Source: Ammoniphilus sp. CFH 90114 (GTDB lineage: Bacteria; Bacillota; Bacilli; Aneurinibacillales; RAOX-1). Taken from it: a stretch of 64,000 nt of DNA. The translations under genes and the position numbers were made by a program. Below the pieces are notes generated by a model that was not told the DNA's origin, made no database searches, and was given only the letters and a program-made list of their open reading frames with translations. How positions within the stretch are numbered: the first letter of the stretch is position 1; every line of letters starts with the position of its first letter. Where the stretch lies: assembly GCF_004123195.1 (NCBI RefSeq), contig NZ_SDLI01000002.1, forward strand, positions 334,914 to 398,913, given 5' to 3'. Below, in pieces: positions 25,866-34,831 of this stretch.

Positions 25866-26270
25866 ATGGAGATGATTGCAGATTTTGAGAAGACCGAATT
25901 AGGCAAGATCGAAATAGCTCCTGAAGTGATTGAAGTCATTACAGGTCTGGCAGCAGCAGAAGTAGATGGAGTAGCTCATATGAGCGGCGGATTCGTCGGG
26001 GACATTGCTGAGCGCTTAGGTAGGAAGAACCTGGCTAAGGGTGTGAAAGTAGAAGTAGGCAAGAAGGAAGCCGCTGTGGATGTTTATATTATCGTTAAAT
26101 ATGGATATAAGATCCCTGAAGTTGCTCGTAATATCCAGGAGAACGTTCGCCAGGGCATTGAGAATATGACGGGACTTAAGGTCATAGAAGTCAATGTACA
26201 CATTGTGGATGTTGAATTTAAGACAGAGAAGAAAGTGGAGGTTGAAGAGCCTCTTCATCGTGTAAGATAG
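25866..26270 (+). CDS. Asp23/Gls24-family envelope stress protein (YqhY-like)
   Basis: Protein of 134 aa, cytoplasmic and probably held at the membrane by AmaP. Recognised from KIEIAPEVIEVITGLAAAEVDGVA and the VYIIVKYGYKIPEVARNIQENV pattern. In B. subtilis YqhY lies downstream of accBC and has been linked to control of acetyl-CoA carboxylase. AGGAGGTG lies 8 nt upstream of the ATG. The gene is followed by amaP and a DUF2273 gene, the usual Asp23 set. Confidence 0.92.
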   Translation: MEMIADFEKTELGKIEIAPEVIEVITGLAAAEVDGVAHMSGGFVGDIAERLGRKNLAKGVKVEVGKKEAAVDVYIIVKYGYKIPEVARNIQENVRQGIENMTGLKVIEVNVHIVDVEFKTEKKVEVEEPLHRVR

Positions 26271-26278
26271 GTACGGAC

Positions 26279-26301
26279 AGACCCCTTTTGTCAAGGGGTC
26301 T
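26279..26301 (+). terminator. Hairpin between asp23 and amaP, weak T tail
   Basis: AGACCCCTT pairs with AAGGGGTCT across a 5-nt loop but the following sequence (TATCTG) is not a T run. It may be a partial terminator or an RNA-stability element that lowers amaP relative to asp23. Confidence 0.5.
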
Positions 26302-26342
26302 TATCTGTTGAGTCTTTAAGTATCGATTGGGAGGTTCCTGCA

Positions 26343-26909
26343 TTGAATTTATTTGATCGGTTAATCTTATCCCTTTATAGTCTTGCTTTGACCATTCTTT
26401 CGGTTATGGTGATCGCGGCCTCTCTTCATCTGATTCCCTATGAGTTGGTCCAATCTAATATATTGGCTGTTTATGAAGCAGATAATATGAGGTATGCCTA
26501 TCTAGGTGTAGCCGTGATTTTTTTCCTCATCAGCTTGAAATTCTTACTTCAGGGTTTTAGGCGGGTGAAGGATAGATCACATACCGAAGCCATTGCTCAG
26601 CGGACAGATTGGGGTCACGTAAGCATATCAGTATCCACCATTGAGAGTGTTGCGCTTAAGGCTGCCCGTCGAGTTCGTGGAGTACGGGAAGTGAAGAGTG
26701 TAATTAAGTCAGACGAAACAGGAACATCCATCTTAATGAAAGTGTCCATCGATGGTGACACTCCTGTTCCTTCCATTGTTGAAGAGGTACAGAAGGGTGT
26801 TAAAGAACAGGTTGAGGCTATCATTGGTATAGAGATAAAGCAAGTAGATGTTAAGATAACAGAAGTAGCCCAGCAGTCGTCCACTACACGGTTAAGTCGA
26901 GTGGAATAG
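26343..26909 (+). CDS. amaP: Alkaline shock response membrane anchor protein AmaP
   Basis: Membrane anchor for Asp23-type proteins, 188 aa. Two N-terminal helices (about residues 8-28 and 50-70) are followed by an Asp23-like cytoplasmic domain with SVSTIESVALKAARRVRGVREV. It starts at TTG 26343 with GGGAGGT upstream. The DUF2273 gene follows with about 11 nt between. Confidence 0.88.
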   Translation: MNLFDRLILSLYSLALTILSVMVIAASLHLIPYELVQSNILAVYEADNMRYAYLGVAVIFFLISLKFLLQGFRRVKDRSHTEAIAQRTDWGHVSISVSTIESVALKAARRVRGVREVKSVIKSDETGTSILMKVSIDGDTPVPSIVEEVQKGVKEQVEAIIGIEIKQVDVKITEVAQQSSTTRLSRVE

Positions 26910-26920
26910 GGGGAGTGTCT

Positions 26921-27139
26921 ATGCTTTGGCAGTTGATGCAAGTTCACCCTGGGAAAACAATAGGTGTTCTCAGTGGATTAATTCTCGGGATCTTGTACAT
27001 TTGGCTAGGATTTCTTAATACATTAGTTATTTTGGTTTTCGTCAGCACTGGGTTTTATTTCGGTAGAAAGTACGATAACAGAGAAAGTTTAACTGATGTA
27101 TTAGACCGCATTCTTCCTGGTAAATTTACGAAGTACTAA
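26921..27139 (+). CDS. DUF2273-family small membrane protein
   Basis: Protein of 72 aa with a hairpin of hydrophobic helices and the family pattern HPGKTIGVLSGLILGILYIWLGF followed by GFYFGRKYD. It commonly accompanies asp23 and amaP. The start at 26921 (MLWQLMQ) has AGGGGGA 6 nt upstream; an in-frame GTG at 26915 abuts that site. A terminator follows. Confidence 0.88.
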   Translation: MLWQLMQVHPGKTIGVLSGLILGILYIWLGFLNTLVILVFVSTGFYFGRKYDNRESLTDVLDRILPGKFTKY

Positions 27140-27140
27140 C

Positions 27141-27169
27141 AAGGGCGTTTTTGCCCTTTTTTCTTTTTT
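27141..27169 (+). terminator. Terminator of the asp23-amaP operon
   Basis: AAGGGC pairs with GCCCTT across a 6-nt T-rich loop and is followed by a long T-rich tail. Confidence 0.85.
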
Positions 27170-27227
27170 AATTTAGGAGAGACTAATACATACAAAATCC
27201 TTTTAACGGTAGGGTGATGATCAATTG

Positions 27228-27656
27228 ATGAAACGTCGTGAAGTGCGTGAGAAAGTAGTCCAAGTGTTGTACCAGGTTGATATGAGAGGGATAGATATAT
27301 CTGAAGCCATGAAGGCTACATCAGATGAACCTATAGAACAGCAAGATAGGGAATACTTAGAATCTATTGTAAAAGGAATCCTTAACCATCAGACAGAGTT
27401 GGACGAATCCATAAAGAAGTATCTTAGGAATTGGTCACTTGAACGGTTGGGCTTTGTCGATCGAGCCATTCTTCGACTGGCTGCCTATGAAATTTATTAC
27501 ATGGATGACATACCAGATAAAGTTTCAGTCAATGAAGCCATTGAGTTATCAAGATCGTTTGGAATGGAGGAGTCCGTTAAATACATCAATGCCGTACTAG
27601 CCAACCTGGTAAAGGAAAAGAACGGAGCAGCCGAAGAGGTTCCGCAAGGTGAATAA
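27228..27656 (+). CDS. nusB: Transcription antitermination factor NusB
   Basis: Helical RNA-binding protein of 142 aa that joins NusE/S10 on the boxA of rRNA transcripts. Recognised from MKRREVREKVVQVLYQVD, LERLGFVDRAILRLAAYEI and PDKVSVNEAIELSRSFG. ATG at 27228 is preferred over the adjacent TTG at 27225. It overlaps the following glycoprotease-like gene by 8 nt. Confidence 0.96.
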   Translation: MKRREVREKVVQVLYQVDMRGIDISEAMKATSDEPIEQQDREYLESIVKGILNHQTELDESIKKYLRNWSLERLGFVDRAILRLAAYEIYYMDDIPDKVSVNEAIELSRSFGMEESVKYINAVLANLVKEKNGAAEEVPQGE

Positions 27657-28617
27657 GGCCATTCTTGGAATCGATACAAGTAATTATCGAACGTCTCTTT
27701 GTTTGATTGATCTTGAAGGGCGGATGATTTCCGAAGAAAAGAGACTTCTTACCGTAAAACCAGGGGAAAGAGGGTTGCAGCAGTCTGAGGCTGTATTCCA
27801 GCATATTCAGCGCCTTCCTGAGTTAGCTAATCAAATGCAATGGGAAAAGTTTGAGGTTGTGGCTATAGCGGTGAGTGTACAGCCGCGGCCAGTGGAGGGT
27901 TCCTATATGCCTGTATTTAAGGTAGGAGAAAGCTGGGCCCAAGGAATCGCGACTTTTCTTCGAATTCCTCTCTATCCTACAAGTCATCAAGAGATGCATA
28001 TTGCTGCAGGAGAGTATTCCTCTGCGAAGCGGCCGGAACATGACCGTTTTCTAGCCTTTCACTTATCAGGCGGCACAAGCGAATTGCTTCTATGCAATAG
28101 AACCAATACAGGCTATGAAATTAATAAGCTAGGTGGAACTTTGGATTTACATGCAGGGCAATTAGTTGATCGTGTAGGGGTGGCCTTAGGTTTACCATTT
28201 CCTAGTGGTCCGTATCTAGAGGAGCTTGCCAAACAAAGTATAGATAGTGAGATTAGAGTTCCCTCCACTGGAAAAGGGTATGACTTCCATTTATCCGGTG
28301 CTGAAAATCAACTGATGAAGCTGATTTCAGATCCCTCCATTCATCGAGGTGCGATCGCAAGAGCTACCGAATTGTGCATAGCTAAAAGTTTGGAGAAAGT
28401 CATTCGTTATGCATCGGAGCAAAGTCATCCTAAAGAAGTGCTTATCGTCGGAGGGGTTGCTGCCAACTCTTTTATTAAATCTCGCTTAATTGAACGACTA
28501 GAGCACCCTGCTGTAGGGTGTTCGTTGTATTTTGCTGATCCAGCTTATTCTGGAGATAATGCTTTTGGTGTAGCTCAAATTGGGTTACAACAACACTTAA
28601 ACACGAACATTATATAG
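27649..28617 (+). CDS. Kae1/TsaD-like M22-family paralog
   Basis: ASKHA-fold protein of 322 aa related to TsaD, the tRNA threonylcarbamoyl transferase, but distinct from the housekeeping copy. It has LGIDTSNYRTSLCLID, a metal-binding HQEMH (His113 and His117, corresponding to HxxxH of TsaD), FHLSGGTSELL, VDRVGVALGLPFPSGPYLEEL and the C-terminal VGGVAANSF and SGDNAFGVAQIG with a candidate ligand Asp. It starts at GTG 27649 inside the end of nusB. I recall similar genes between nusB and folD in Clostridia. The role is unknown; a second tRNA-modifying enzyme is one option. It could instead be the only TsaD, but normal TsaD motifs such as HLEGH are changed. Confidence 0.82.
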   Translation: MNKAILGIDTSNYRTSLCLIDLEGRMISEEKRLLTVKPGERGLQQSEAVFQHIQRLPELANQMQWEKFEVVAIAVSVQPRPVEGSYMPVFKVGESWAQGIATFLRIPLYPTSHQEMHIAAGEYSSAKRPEHDRFLAFHLSGGTSELLLCNRTNTGYEINKLGGTLDLHAGQLVDRVGVALGLPFPSGPYLEELAKQSIDSEIRVPSTGKGYDFHLSGAENQLMKLISDPSIHRGAIARATELCIAKSLEKVIRYASEQSHPKEVLIVGGVAANSFIKSRLIERLEHPAVGCSLYFADPAYSGDNAFGVAQIGLQQHLNTNII

Positions 28618-28708
28618 AAGTTTATGTTTTATATTCGCTTATTTTGTTTACAAGCCCACTCCTACAAGCTAAACTATAACTATCAGATGAAAAGTGGGGG
28701 TAATTCTA

Positions 28709-29563
28709 ATGTCAGCAGTTATTATAGATGGAAAACAGGTAGCTAAGGATATTCGTGAAGAAATAAAGGTAGAAGTGGAACGCTTAACTCAGCAAGGAGT
28801 CCGTCCGGGCTTGGCTGTTATTCTTATTGGGGAAGATCCAGCTTCACAATCTTATGTAAAGGCAAAAGCAAAGGCGTGTGAAGAAGCCGGAATTTATTCT
28901 TCCGTTATTCGCAAGAACGAAACCATTACGGAATCTGAATTGCTTCAATTGATTGATGAGTTAAACGGAGATGAGAGCATTCATGGCATCTTGGTACAGC
29001 TTCCCCTTCCTAAGCATATTTCCGAGGAAGCGGTTATTCAAGCTATTCATCCAGCTAAAGATGTTGATGGTTTCCATCCAATCAATGTTGGGAATATGGT
29101 CATTGGCGCAGATTGCTACCTTCCTTGTACTCCTCATGGTGTGGTAGAGCTGATTAAGCGTACAGGCACATCGATATCTGGGAAGCATGCCGTGGTCGTA
29201 GGAAGAAGTAATATTGTAGGGAAACCCGTCTCTATGTTATTGTTACAAGAAAACGCTACGGTTTCCATTTGTCATTCCAGAACGAAGAATTTAGCCGATA
29301 TTACTCGTCAAGCCGATATTCTTGTTGTAGCTGTCGGTAAAGCCCATATGATCGGAGCAGAACACGTAGCACCAGGAGCTATTGTTATTGATGTAGGAGT
29401 AAACCGGGTAGAAGGGAATAAACTCGTTGGTGATGTTCGCTTTGATGAAGTAAAGGAAATAGCAGGATTTATTACCCCGGTTCCTGGTGGAGTCGGACCT
29501 ATGACGATAACCATGTTATTGAAGAATACGGTTGAAGCGGCAAAAAAGAAAATGATGGCGTAG
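28709..29563 (+). CDS. folD: Bifunctional methylenetetrahydrofolate dehydrogenase/cyclohydrolase
   Basis: Interconverts 5,10-methylene- and 10-formyl-tetrahydrofolate. Seen are [22 protein letters not shown] with the catalytic Lys, [22 protein letters not shown] and the NADP-binding [18 protein letters not shown]. The length is 284 aa. The start at 28709 ([12 protein letters not shown]) has GTGGGGG upstream; the in-frame GTG at 28694 is part of that site. xseA starts 19 nt after the stop. Confidence 0.97.
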   Translation: MSAVIIDGKQVAKDIREEIKVEVERLTQQGVRPGLAVILIGEDPASQSYVKAKAKACEEAGIYSSVIRKNETITESELLQLIDELNGDESIHGILVQLPLPKHISEEAVIQAIHPAKDVDGFHPINVGNMVIGADCYLPCTPHGVVELIKRTGTSISGKHAVVVGRSNIVGKPVSMLLLQENATVSICHSRTKNLADITRQADILVVAVGKAHMIGAEHVAPGAIVIDVGVNRVEGNKLVGDVRFDEVKEIAGFITPVPGGVGPMTITMLLKNTVEAAKKKMMA

Positions 29564-29582
29564 AAGCAGGGGGCTAAAAGTA

Positions 29583-30944
29583 TTGGAGAATCGTAATATT
29601 TATTCCGTTGCTGAGATCAACCGATACTTAAAGGATCTTATTGAAGGTAACACACAGCTTCAGGATGTCTGGATTCGTGGAGAAATCTCGAATTTTACCC
29701 ACCATAGCCGTGGTCATATGTATTTTACGGTCAAAGATGAGGATGCGGTGCTAAAAGCAGTCATGTTTGCAGGAAATAACCGTTATCTTAAGTTTATACC
29801 TAAGAATGGGACCAAAGTGCTTGTTCGGGGAGCTATTTCTGTATATGAGAGTGGTGGACAATACCAATTAATTGCGAGAGAAATGCAACCGGACGGGATT
29901 GGGAGCCTCTATCTAGCTTTCGAACAGTTAAAACAAAAACTCCAAGAAGAAGGGCTTTTTGCCCCCGATCGGAAAAAAGGGTTACCTGTCTATCCGCGTG
30001 CAATTGGTGTTGTGACGAGTCCAACTGGGGCTGCTGTTCGAGATATCATTACGACGATTAGAAGACGCTACCCTATCGCTCGAATTATTCTGGTACCTGT
30101 TTTAGTCCAAGGTGAACAAGCTCCTTCTTCCATAAGTAAAGCCATTGAGTTGATGAACAAGAGTGAGGACGCCATCGATGTGTTAATCGTTGGGCGTGGA
30201 GGGGGCTCTATTGAAGAACTGTGGGCGTTCAATACAGAGATTGTAGCAAGAAGCATCTTTGCTTCCAGAATCCCTATCATATCTGCTGTGGGTCATGAGA
30301 CGGATTTCACGATTGCTGACTTTGTGGCAGATATTCGAGCCGCTACACCGACAGCAGCTGCTGAACTGGCAGTTCCTCATGTTTTAGAACTCCGTCAACG
30401 ACTTACTTGGTTGCAGGATAAGTTGCAGTCAAAGTTATTGACTCGTCTGAACCAATCCGAAGAGAGATTCAAGAGAGCACACCGTTCCTTGGTATTAAAG
30501 CACCCGCAGAAACAAGTAGAATCCGCGAATCAGAAGTTAGATCGACTAGTTGATCGCTTCTATTTAGGAATGCATCGATTTAATAGAGAACGAAGATTAA
30601 AGTTAAACGTTTCAACTGGGCGACTCCAATTCTATAATCCGGGGAAGCAACTCAAGGATTATAGGGAAAGATTGGGACGAATTCAACAGGGTCTCGTGAA
30701 GCTTGCTTCTCAGACCGTTAGCGATAAAAGAAACGACTGGCTGTTAACCATGGCTCGCTTAGATGGCCTAAGCCCATTAAAGATTATGGGTCGAGGCTAT
30801 TCCTTGGTCTATAAGAACGAGGAATTAGTTAAGTCCATACATCAGCTTGACCCTGGTGATGGGGTAAAGGTAAAATTAATGGATGGAACGATAGATTGCT
30901 CAGTTTGGGCGCTAGAAGAGAGGAAAAACCATGGAAAAGAATGA
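29583..30944 (+). CDS. xseA: Exodeoxyribonuclease VII large subunit
   Basis: Catalytic subunit of a single-strand DNA exonuclease used in repair. The N-terminal OB domain (about residues 1-100, DVWIRGEISNFTHHSRGHMYF) is followed by the catalytic core with GVVTSPTGAAVRDI, GRGGGSIEELWAFN and SAVGHETDFTIADFVAD, then a long helical region. The length is 453 aa. TTG at 29583 has an AGGGGG site. The stop overlaps xseB by 14 nt. Confidence 0.96.
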   Translation: MENRNIYSVAEINRYLKDLIEGNTQLQDVWIRGEISNFTHHSRGHMYFTVKDEDAVLKAVMFAGNNRYLKFIPKNGTKVLVRGAISVYESGGQYQLIAREMQPDGIGSLYLAFEQLKQKLQEEGLFAPDRKKGLPVYPRAIGVVTSPTGAAVRDIITTIRRRYPIARIILVPVLVQGEQAPSSISKAIELMNKSEDAIDVLIVGRGGGSIEELWAFNTEIVARSIFASRIPIISAVGHETDFTIADFVADIRAATPTAAAELAVPHVLELRQRLTWLQDKLQSKLLTRLNQSEERFKRAHRSLVLKHPQKQVESANQKLDRLVDRFYLGMHRFNRERRLKLNVSTGRLQFYNPGKQLKDYRERLGRIQQGLVKLASQTVSDKRNDWLLTMARLDGLSPLKIMGRGYSLVYKNEELVKSIHQLDPGDGVKVKLMDGTIDCSVWALEERKNHGKE

Positions 30945-31179
30945 AATGCTTGCTCTTACCTTTGAAGAAGCACTCAAGCAATTAGAAGAGATTGTCGATA
31001 TGCTGGAGGCTGGCGAAGTTCCTCTGGAGAAGGCAATCGATCTCTTTCAAGATGGCATGTTATTGTCACAGGTGTGCAGTCAGAAACTAGATAAAGTGGA
31101 ACAGAAGATTGAGACCTTATTAGAGGAAAATGGGGGCATGGTGCTCAAGCCTCTTGAGCTCGAGGAGGATCGCAAGTGA
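30931..31179 (+). CDS. xseB: Exodeoxyribonuclease VII small subunit
   Basis: Helical subunit of 82 aa with the family pattern TFEEALKQLEEIVDMLEAGEVPLEKAIDLFQDGM. It overlaps the end of xseA (ribosome site GAGAGGAA inside xseA) and the start of ispA (GTGA), so the three genes are translated as one unit. Confidence 0.95.
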   Translation: MEKNEMLALTFEEALKQLEEIVDMLEAGEVPLEKAIDLFQDGMLLSQVCSQKLDKVEQKIETLLEENGGMVLKPLELEEDRK

Positions 31180-32072
31180 ACTCTGTCTTTAATATTCAAG
31201 AATACTTAATAGAGAAACAAAGATATATTGAGCAGGCATTGCCTGCTTTTTTGCCAACTGATGGAGTGCCTAAGCCTCTGATGGAATCGATGGAATATTC
31301 CTATTATGCTGGAGGAAAGCGAATTCGTCCTATCCTGTTGCTTGCGACTCTAGAAGCATTCGGGAAAAGTCCAGATATCGGCTTGCCTGCTGCTTGTGCA
31401 GTCGAGATGATTCATACGTATTCCCTTATTCATGATGATCTGCCTGCCATGGATAATGACGATTTTCGCAGGGGAAAGCCCACCAATCATAAGAAGTTTG
31501 GTGAGGCAACAGCCATCCTTGCTGGGGATGGTCTTTTAACAGAAGCTTTTCGAGCGGTTTGTTCCCTTGCTCAGTTGGGGATTGCTCCAACCCATATTTT
31601 GTCCATTGTCTGTGAGCTTTCTAGGTATGCTGGACCGCAAGGAATGGTTGGAGGTCAGATGGCTGATCTGCTTGGGGAAGGCAAGCAACTTGAGCTACCT
31701 GAGCTGCAATATATCCACCATCATAAGACGGCAGATCTACTCATATTTTGCGTTCGCAGCGGAGCACGATTAGGTGGGGCAGACGAGGAACAGATGGAGC
31801 AATTAACGCTGTTCGCCCGCAATATTGGACTCGCTTTTCAGATCCAGGATGACATCCTTGATGTCTATGGGGATGAAGCAACGATCGGGAAGCCGGTAGG
31901 AAGCGATATCGCTAAGGAGAAATCTACTTATCCAGCTTTAATAGGGTTAAAAGCAAGTCAAGCTGAACTAGAACGGCTAGTAACGGAAGCGAAGCAGGCT
32001 CTTCGCAAGACCAGAGTGCAGACGCAAGTATTGGATGCTTTGGCTGATTTTATAATTAAACGAGATAAGTAG
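31176..32072 (+). CDS. ispA: Farnesyl diphosphate synthase (geranyltranstransferase)
   Basis: Condenses isopentenyl diphosphate with dimethylallyl/geranyl diphosphate to give farnesyl diphosphate. It shows the first Asp-rich motif LIHDDLPAMDNDDFRRG, the second motif QDDILD, and GGKRIRP for substrate binding. The length is 298 aa. It starts at GTG 31176 with GAGGAGG upstream, overlapping xseB by 4 nt. The OLE RNA promoter begins 19 nt after its stop, and dxs, the first gene of the same pathway, lies beyond the RNA. Confidence 0.95.
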   Translation: MNSVFNIQEYLIEKQRYIEQALPAFLPTDGVPKPLMESMEYSYYAGGKRIRPILLLATLEAFGKSPDIGLPAACAVEMIHTYSLIHDDLPAMDNDDFRRGKPTNHKKFGEATAILAGDGLLTEAFRAVCSLAQLGIAPTHILSIVCELSRYAGPQGMVGGQMADLLGEGKQLELPELQYIHHHKTADLLIFCVRSGARLGGADEEQMEQLTLFARNIGLAFQIQDDILDVYGDEATIGKPVGSDIAKEKSTYPALIGLKASQAELERLVTEAKQALRKTRVQTQVLDALADFIIKRDK

Positions 32073-32090
32073 ATCATTGGATCCCGCACA

Positions 32091-32119
32091 TTGAGACACG
32101 ATTCTGTGTATGATATAAT
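32091..32119 (+). promoter_or_regulatory. Strong sigma-A promoter for the OLE RNA
   Basis: TTGAGA (32091-32096), a 17-bp spacer and TATAAT (32114-32119) with an extended TG motif at 32111-32112. This is a near-consensus promoter placed immediately after ispA. Transcription should begin near 32126. Confidence 0.85.
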
Positions 32120-32125
32120 ACCAAG

Positions 32126-32750
32126 TTGATGAAGAGTGGTGCAGTATTCTAGTCGGTCCCCTTTCTCTGAAGGCGGGGCTAAAAATCCGCTAAAGGGCAC
32201 ATCGATGAAGTCCCTGGTGGAGGCTTACGACGCCCAGTCGTGGGTCTGTGCTGGGGGTTAAGGTTTCGGGGCGATCCACAATGGCATGTGGGCGTTGACC
32301 CTGATTCCGCGGAGGCCCAAGTGCGTAGTATGGCGAAAAGCGCACGTACAGCTATGGCTTGGGGTATGAACCTGTATGTCGGCTACACAATGCATGCGGT
32401 CGATGTACAGCGTAGCCTGCCTTGCGTGGTGCCGGAGGGAGTATGGGATTCAGTTTGCCGTTATCCTTGGCCAGATGCGGTAATCCAGTGCCGTATGAAA
32501 CCTGCACTGCAAAAGAGGCTAGGAGGATGTTCAGGGCTGCTGAGGAAATCTCCTAGACTGTTCGCTTTATGCGTAGTCCTGTAGGGATTAAAGTGTGGAC
32601 TAAGTGGTAATCCAGTCCAATGTATGGCGACAGCATTGAGGTGGGTATAAAGGGAAACCGCCAGAACGGCAACGTTCTGGTTCCTGCTTGGGAAAACCTA
32701 CTGGACCTCAAGCCACAGTGTTTACCTACAGGGTGACCACTCTTCTAAAT
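32126..32750 (+). ncRNA. ole: OLE RNA (ornate large extremophilic RNA)
   Basis: A stretch of about 620 nt with no credible gene, bounded by its own promoter and terminator. The ends pair perfectly over 10 bp: GAAGAGTGGT (32131-32140) with ACCACTCTTC (32736-32745). Inside are many G-rich helices, for example CCAGAAC with GTTCTGG near 32670-32690, CTAGGAG with CTCCTAG near 32520-32557, and GGACT with AGTCC near 32597-32618. Size (about 610 nt), terminal closing stem and position between isoprenoid genes (ispA and dxs) match the OLE RNA class of Gram-positive bacteria, which forms membrane-associated ribonucleoprotein complexes. The identification rests on size, position and structure, not an alignment. 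A 114-codon ORF inside is considered spurious. This feature accounts for most of the 872-bp gap between ispA and dxs. Confidence 0.83.
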
Positions 32751-32780
32751 GATATCCAATTTTGCTACATAAGCCTTAAG

Positions 32781-32810
32781 GCGTTGTCCTGTACTGGGCA
32801 ATGCTTTTTT
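32781..32810 (+). terminator. Terminator of the OLE RNA transcript
   Basis: GCGTTGTCC pairs with GGGCAATGC (two G-U pairs) across a 6-nt loop and is followed by six T. It lies 35 nt after the RNA's closing stem and before dxs. From 32811 to 32944 I see no further feature apart from the dxs ribosome site. Confidence 0.85.
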
Positions 32811-32944
32811 CGTTTATGATAACAAAAAAGATGTCGATAGAAATGTTTTATGTTAACATAGTGTTATTGTTTGAGCCAAATAACTATTAGAGTTGAATAA
32901 ATTGGCAATCATAGTTATAAATGATACGAAAGTGAGGAGTTACC

Positions 32945-34831
32945 TTGCTGTTAAGAGAAATAAACTCCCCAGACAAATTAAAACAACTGTCTATTCCTCA
33001 GATGGAAGAGCTGGCTGAGGAAATTCGACAGTTTCTCATTGAAAAGCTTTCAAAAACGGGAGGGCATCTTGCGTCGAATCTAGGAGTTGTGGAATTGACC
33101 CTAGCTCTTCACCATGTTTTTAATAGTCCTATTGATAAATTCATTTGGGATGTCGGACACCAATCCTATGTTCACAAGATCCTTACTGGTCGGATTGATC
33201 GGTTTGATACCCTTCGAAAATACAAGGGATTATCTGGTTTTCCTAAGAGAAGTGAGAGTGTGCATGATGTTTGGGAAACCGGACATAGCAGTACTTCCTT
33301 GTCTGCTGCTATGGGAATGGCTATTGCTCGTGATTTAAAGAAGGAAAATAATAAGGTTGTGGCCATTATTGGAGACGGAGCTCTTACCGGTGGTATGGCT
33401 TTTGAGGCTCTTAATCATATTGGTCATGAGAAGAAGAATCTGATTACAATCTTAAATGATAATGAAATGTCGATTGCCCCAAATGTTGGAGCTATGCACA
33501 ATTATTTGGGAAAGCTAAGAACAGACCAGCATTACCGTAGGGCTAAAGAAGAGTTAGAATCATTATTGCGCAAAATTCCAGCAGTAGGTGGGAAGTTAGC
33601 CAAGACGGCGGAGCGAGTGAAAGACAGCCTGAAATACATGCTCGTCTCTGGTGTTTTATTTGAAGAGCTCGGTTTTACCTATTTAGGCCCAATAGATGGT
33701 CATAACTTACCAGAGCTTATGGAGTGCCTGAATCAGGCGGCTCATACGGAAGGTCCTGTTCTGGTTCATGTGATTACAAAAAAGGGAAAAGGATATGCAC
33801 CTGCTGAGGCAGATTCCCACACCTGGCATGGTGTAAGTCCCTACAAGATTGAATCTGGCGAAATGATGAAAAAGCCAGGCCCTCCTTCTTACCCTTCTGT
33901 GTTTGCTAATACGGTGATGAAAGTCTCAGAGACAGATCCTAAAGTAGTAGCTATTACACCGGCTATGCCTGGTGGATCCGGATTAACAAAGTATGCTGAG
34001 CGCTTTCCAGACCGATTTTTTGATGTAGGGATTGCTGAACAGCATGCTGTTACAATGGCCGCTGGCCTTGCAACTCAAGGGATTAAACCTGTCTGTGCCA
34101 TTTATTCCACGTTCCTACAACGCGGTTACGACCAGGTAGTGCACGATGTAGCCAGGCAAAATCTTAATGTCTTCTTTGCCATTGACCGTGCTGGGTTTGT
34201 AGGTGAAGACGGAGAAACCCATCATGGGGTGTATGACATTGGATTTTTGCGCAGTTTGCCTAACATGGTTATTATGATGCCGAGTAATGAAAATGAATTC
34301 CAGCATATGATTTATACAGCTACACAATATGAAAAGGGGCCTGTTGCTGTCAGATATCCAAGAGGTAATGGAATCGGTATTCCTATGGATGCAGAATTGC
34401 AGCAAATTCCAGTTGGGAAATCCGTGATTGTACAGGAAGGGTCTCATGTAGCGATTCTAGCTCTCGGCAATATGTTGCAACTTGCTGAACAAGCAGCTGA
34501 GATTCTTAAGGAGGATGGCATTGAGCCTATGGTGGTGGATGCTCGATTTGTTAAGCCTCTTGATCGAGATTTGCTTCTTCATCTTGCAAAGGAAGGTTAT
34601 CATATCATTACCGTGGAAGAAGGAGCCGTCGCAGGTGGCTTTGGTTCAGCTGTACTGGAGTTCTATGCATCAGAAGGCTATCATGATATGGTTGTAGAAC
34701 TTGTTGGGATACCCGATGAATATGTTGAACATGGAAGCGTCTCTGAGCAGCGCAGAGAAATCGGCTTAACGCCAGAGCGAATCGCTCAACAGGCAATTAA
34801 TTTATGGCCGAGGAAAAGGCAGAGAGCATAA
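32945..34831 (+). CDS. dxs: 1-deoxy-D-xylulose-5-phosphate synthase
   Basis: Thiamine diphosphate enzyme joining pyruvate and glyceraldehyde 3-phosphate at the start of the MEP isoprenoid pathway. It has [11 protein letters not shown], the TPP motif [18 protein letters not shown] ... NDNEMSI, and the transketolase pyrimidine domain with [15 protein letters not shown]. The length is 628 aa. It starts at TTG 32945 with GTGAGGAG upstream. The TlyA-like gene starts directly after its stop. Confidence 0.97.
   Translation: MLLREINSPDKLKQLSIPQMEELAEEIRQFLIEKLSKTGGHLASNLGVVELTLALHHVFNSPIDKFIWDVGHQSYVHKILTGRIDRFDTLRKYKGLSGFPKRSESVHDVWETGHSSTSLSAAMGMAIARDLKKENNKVVAIIGDGALTGGMAFEALNHIGHEKKNLITILNDNEMSIAPNVGAMHNYLGKLRTDQHYRRAKEELESLLRKIPAVGGKLAKTAERVKDSLKYMLVSGVLFEELGFTYLGPIDGHNLPELMECLNQAAHTEGPVLVHVITKKGKGYAPAEADSHTWHGVSPYKIESGEMMKKPGPPSYPSVFANTVMKVSETDPKVVAITPAMPGGSGLTKYAERFPDRFFDVGIAEQHAVTMAAGLATQGIKPVCAIYSTFLQRGYDQVVHDVARQNLNVFFAIDRAGFVGEDGETHHGVYDIGFLRSLPNMVIMMPSNENEFQHMIYTATQYEKGPVAVRYPRGNGIGIPMDAELQQIPVGKSVIVQEGSHVAILALGNMLQLAEQAAEILKEDGIEPMVVDARFVKPLDRDLLLHLAKEGYHIITVEEGAVAGGFGSAVLEFYASEGYHDMVVELVGIPDEYVEHGSVSEQRREIGLTPERIAQQAINLWPRKRQRA

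Noticed and set aside
32240-32584. 114-codon ORF in the ispA-dxs gap
   Set aside because: It has no ribosome site, unusual Cys/Trp/Arg-rich composition and lies inside the structured OLE RNA.
32126-32750. Group I/II intron or integron attC array
   Set aside because: No reverse transcriptase, no exon disruption and the ends form one closing stem between a promoter and a terminator.
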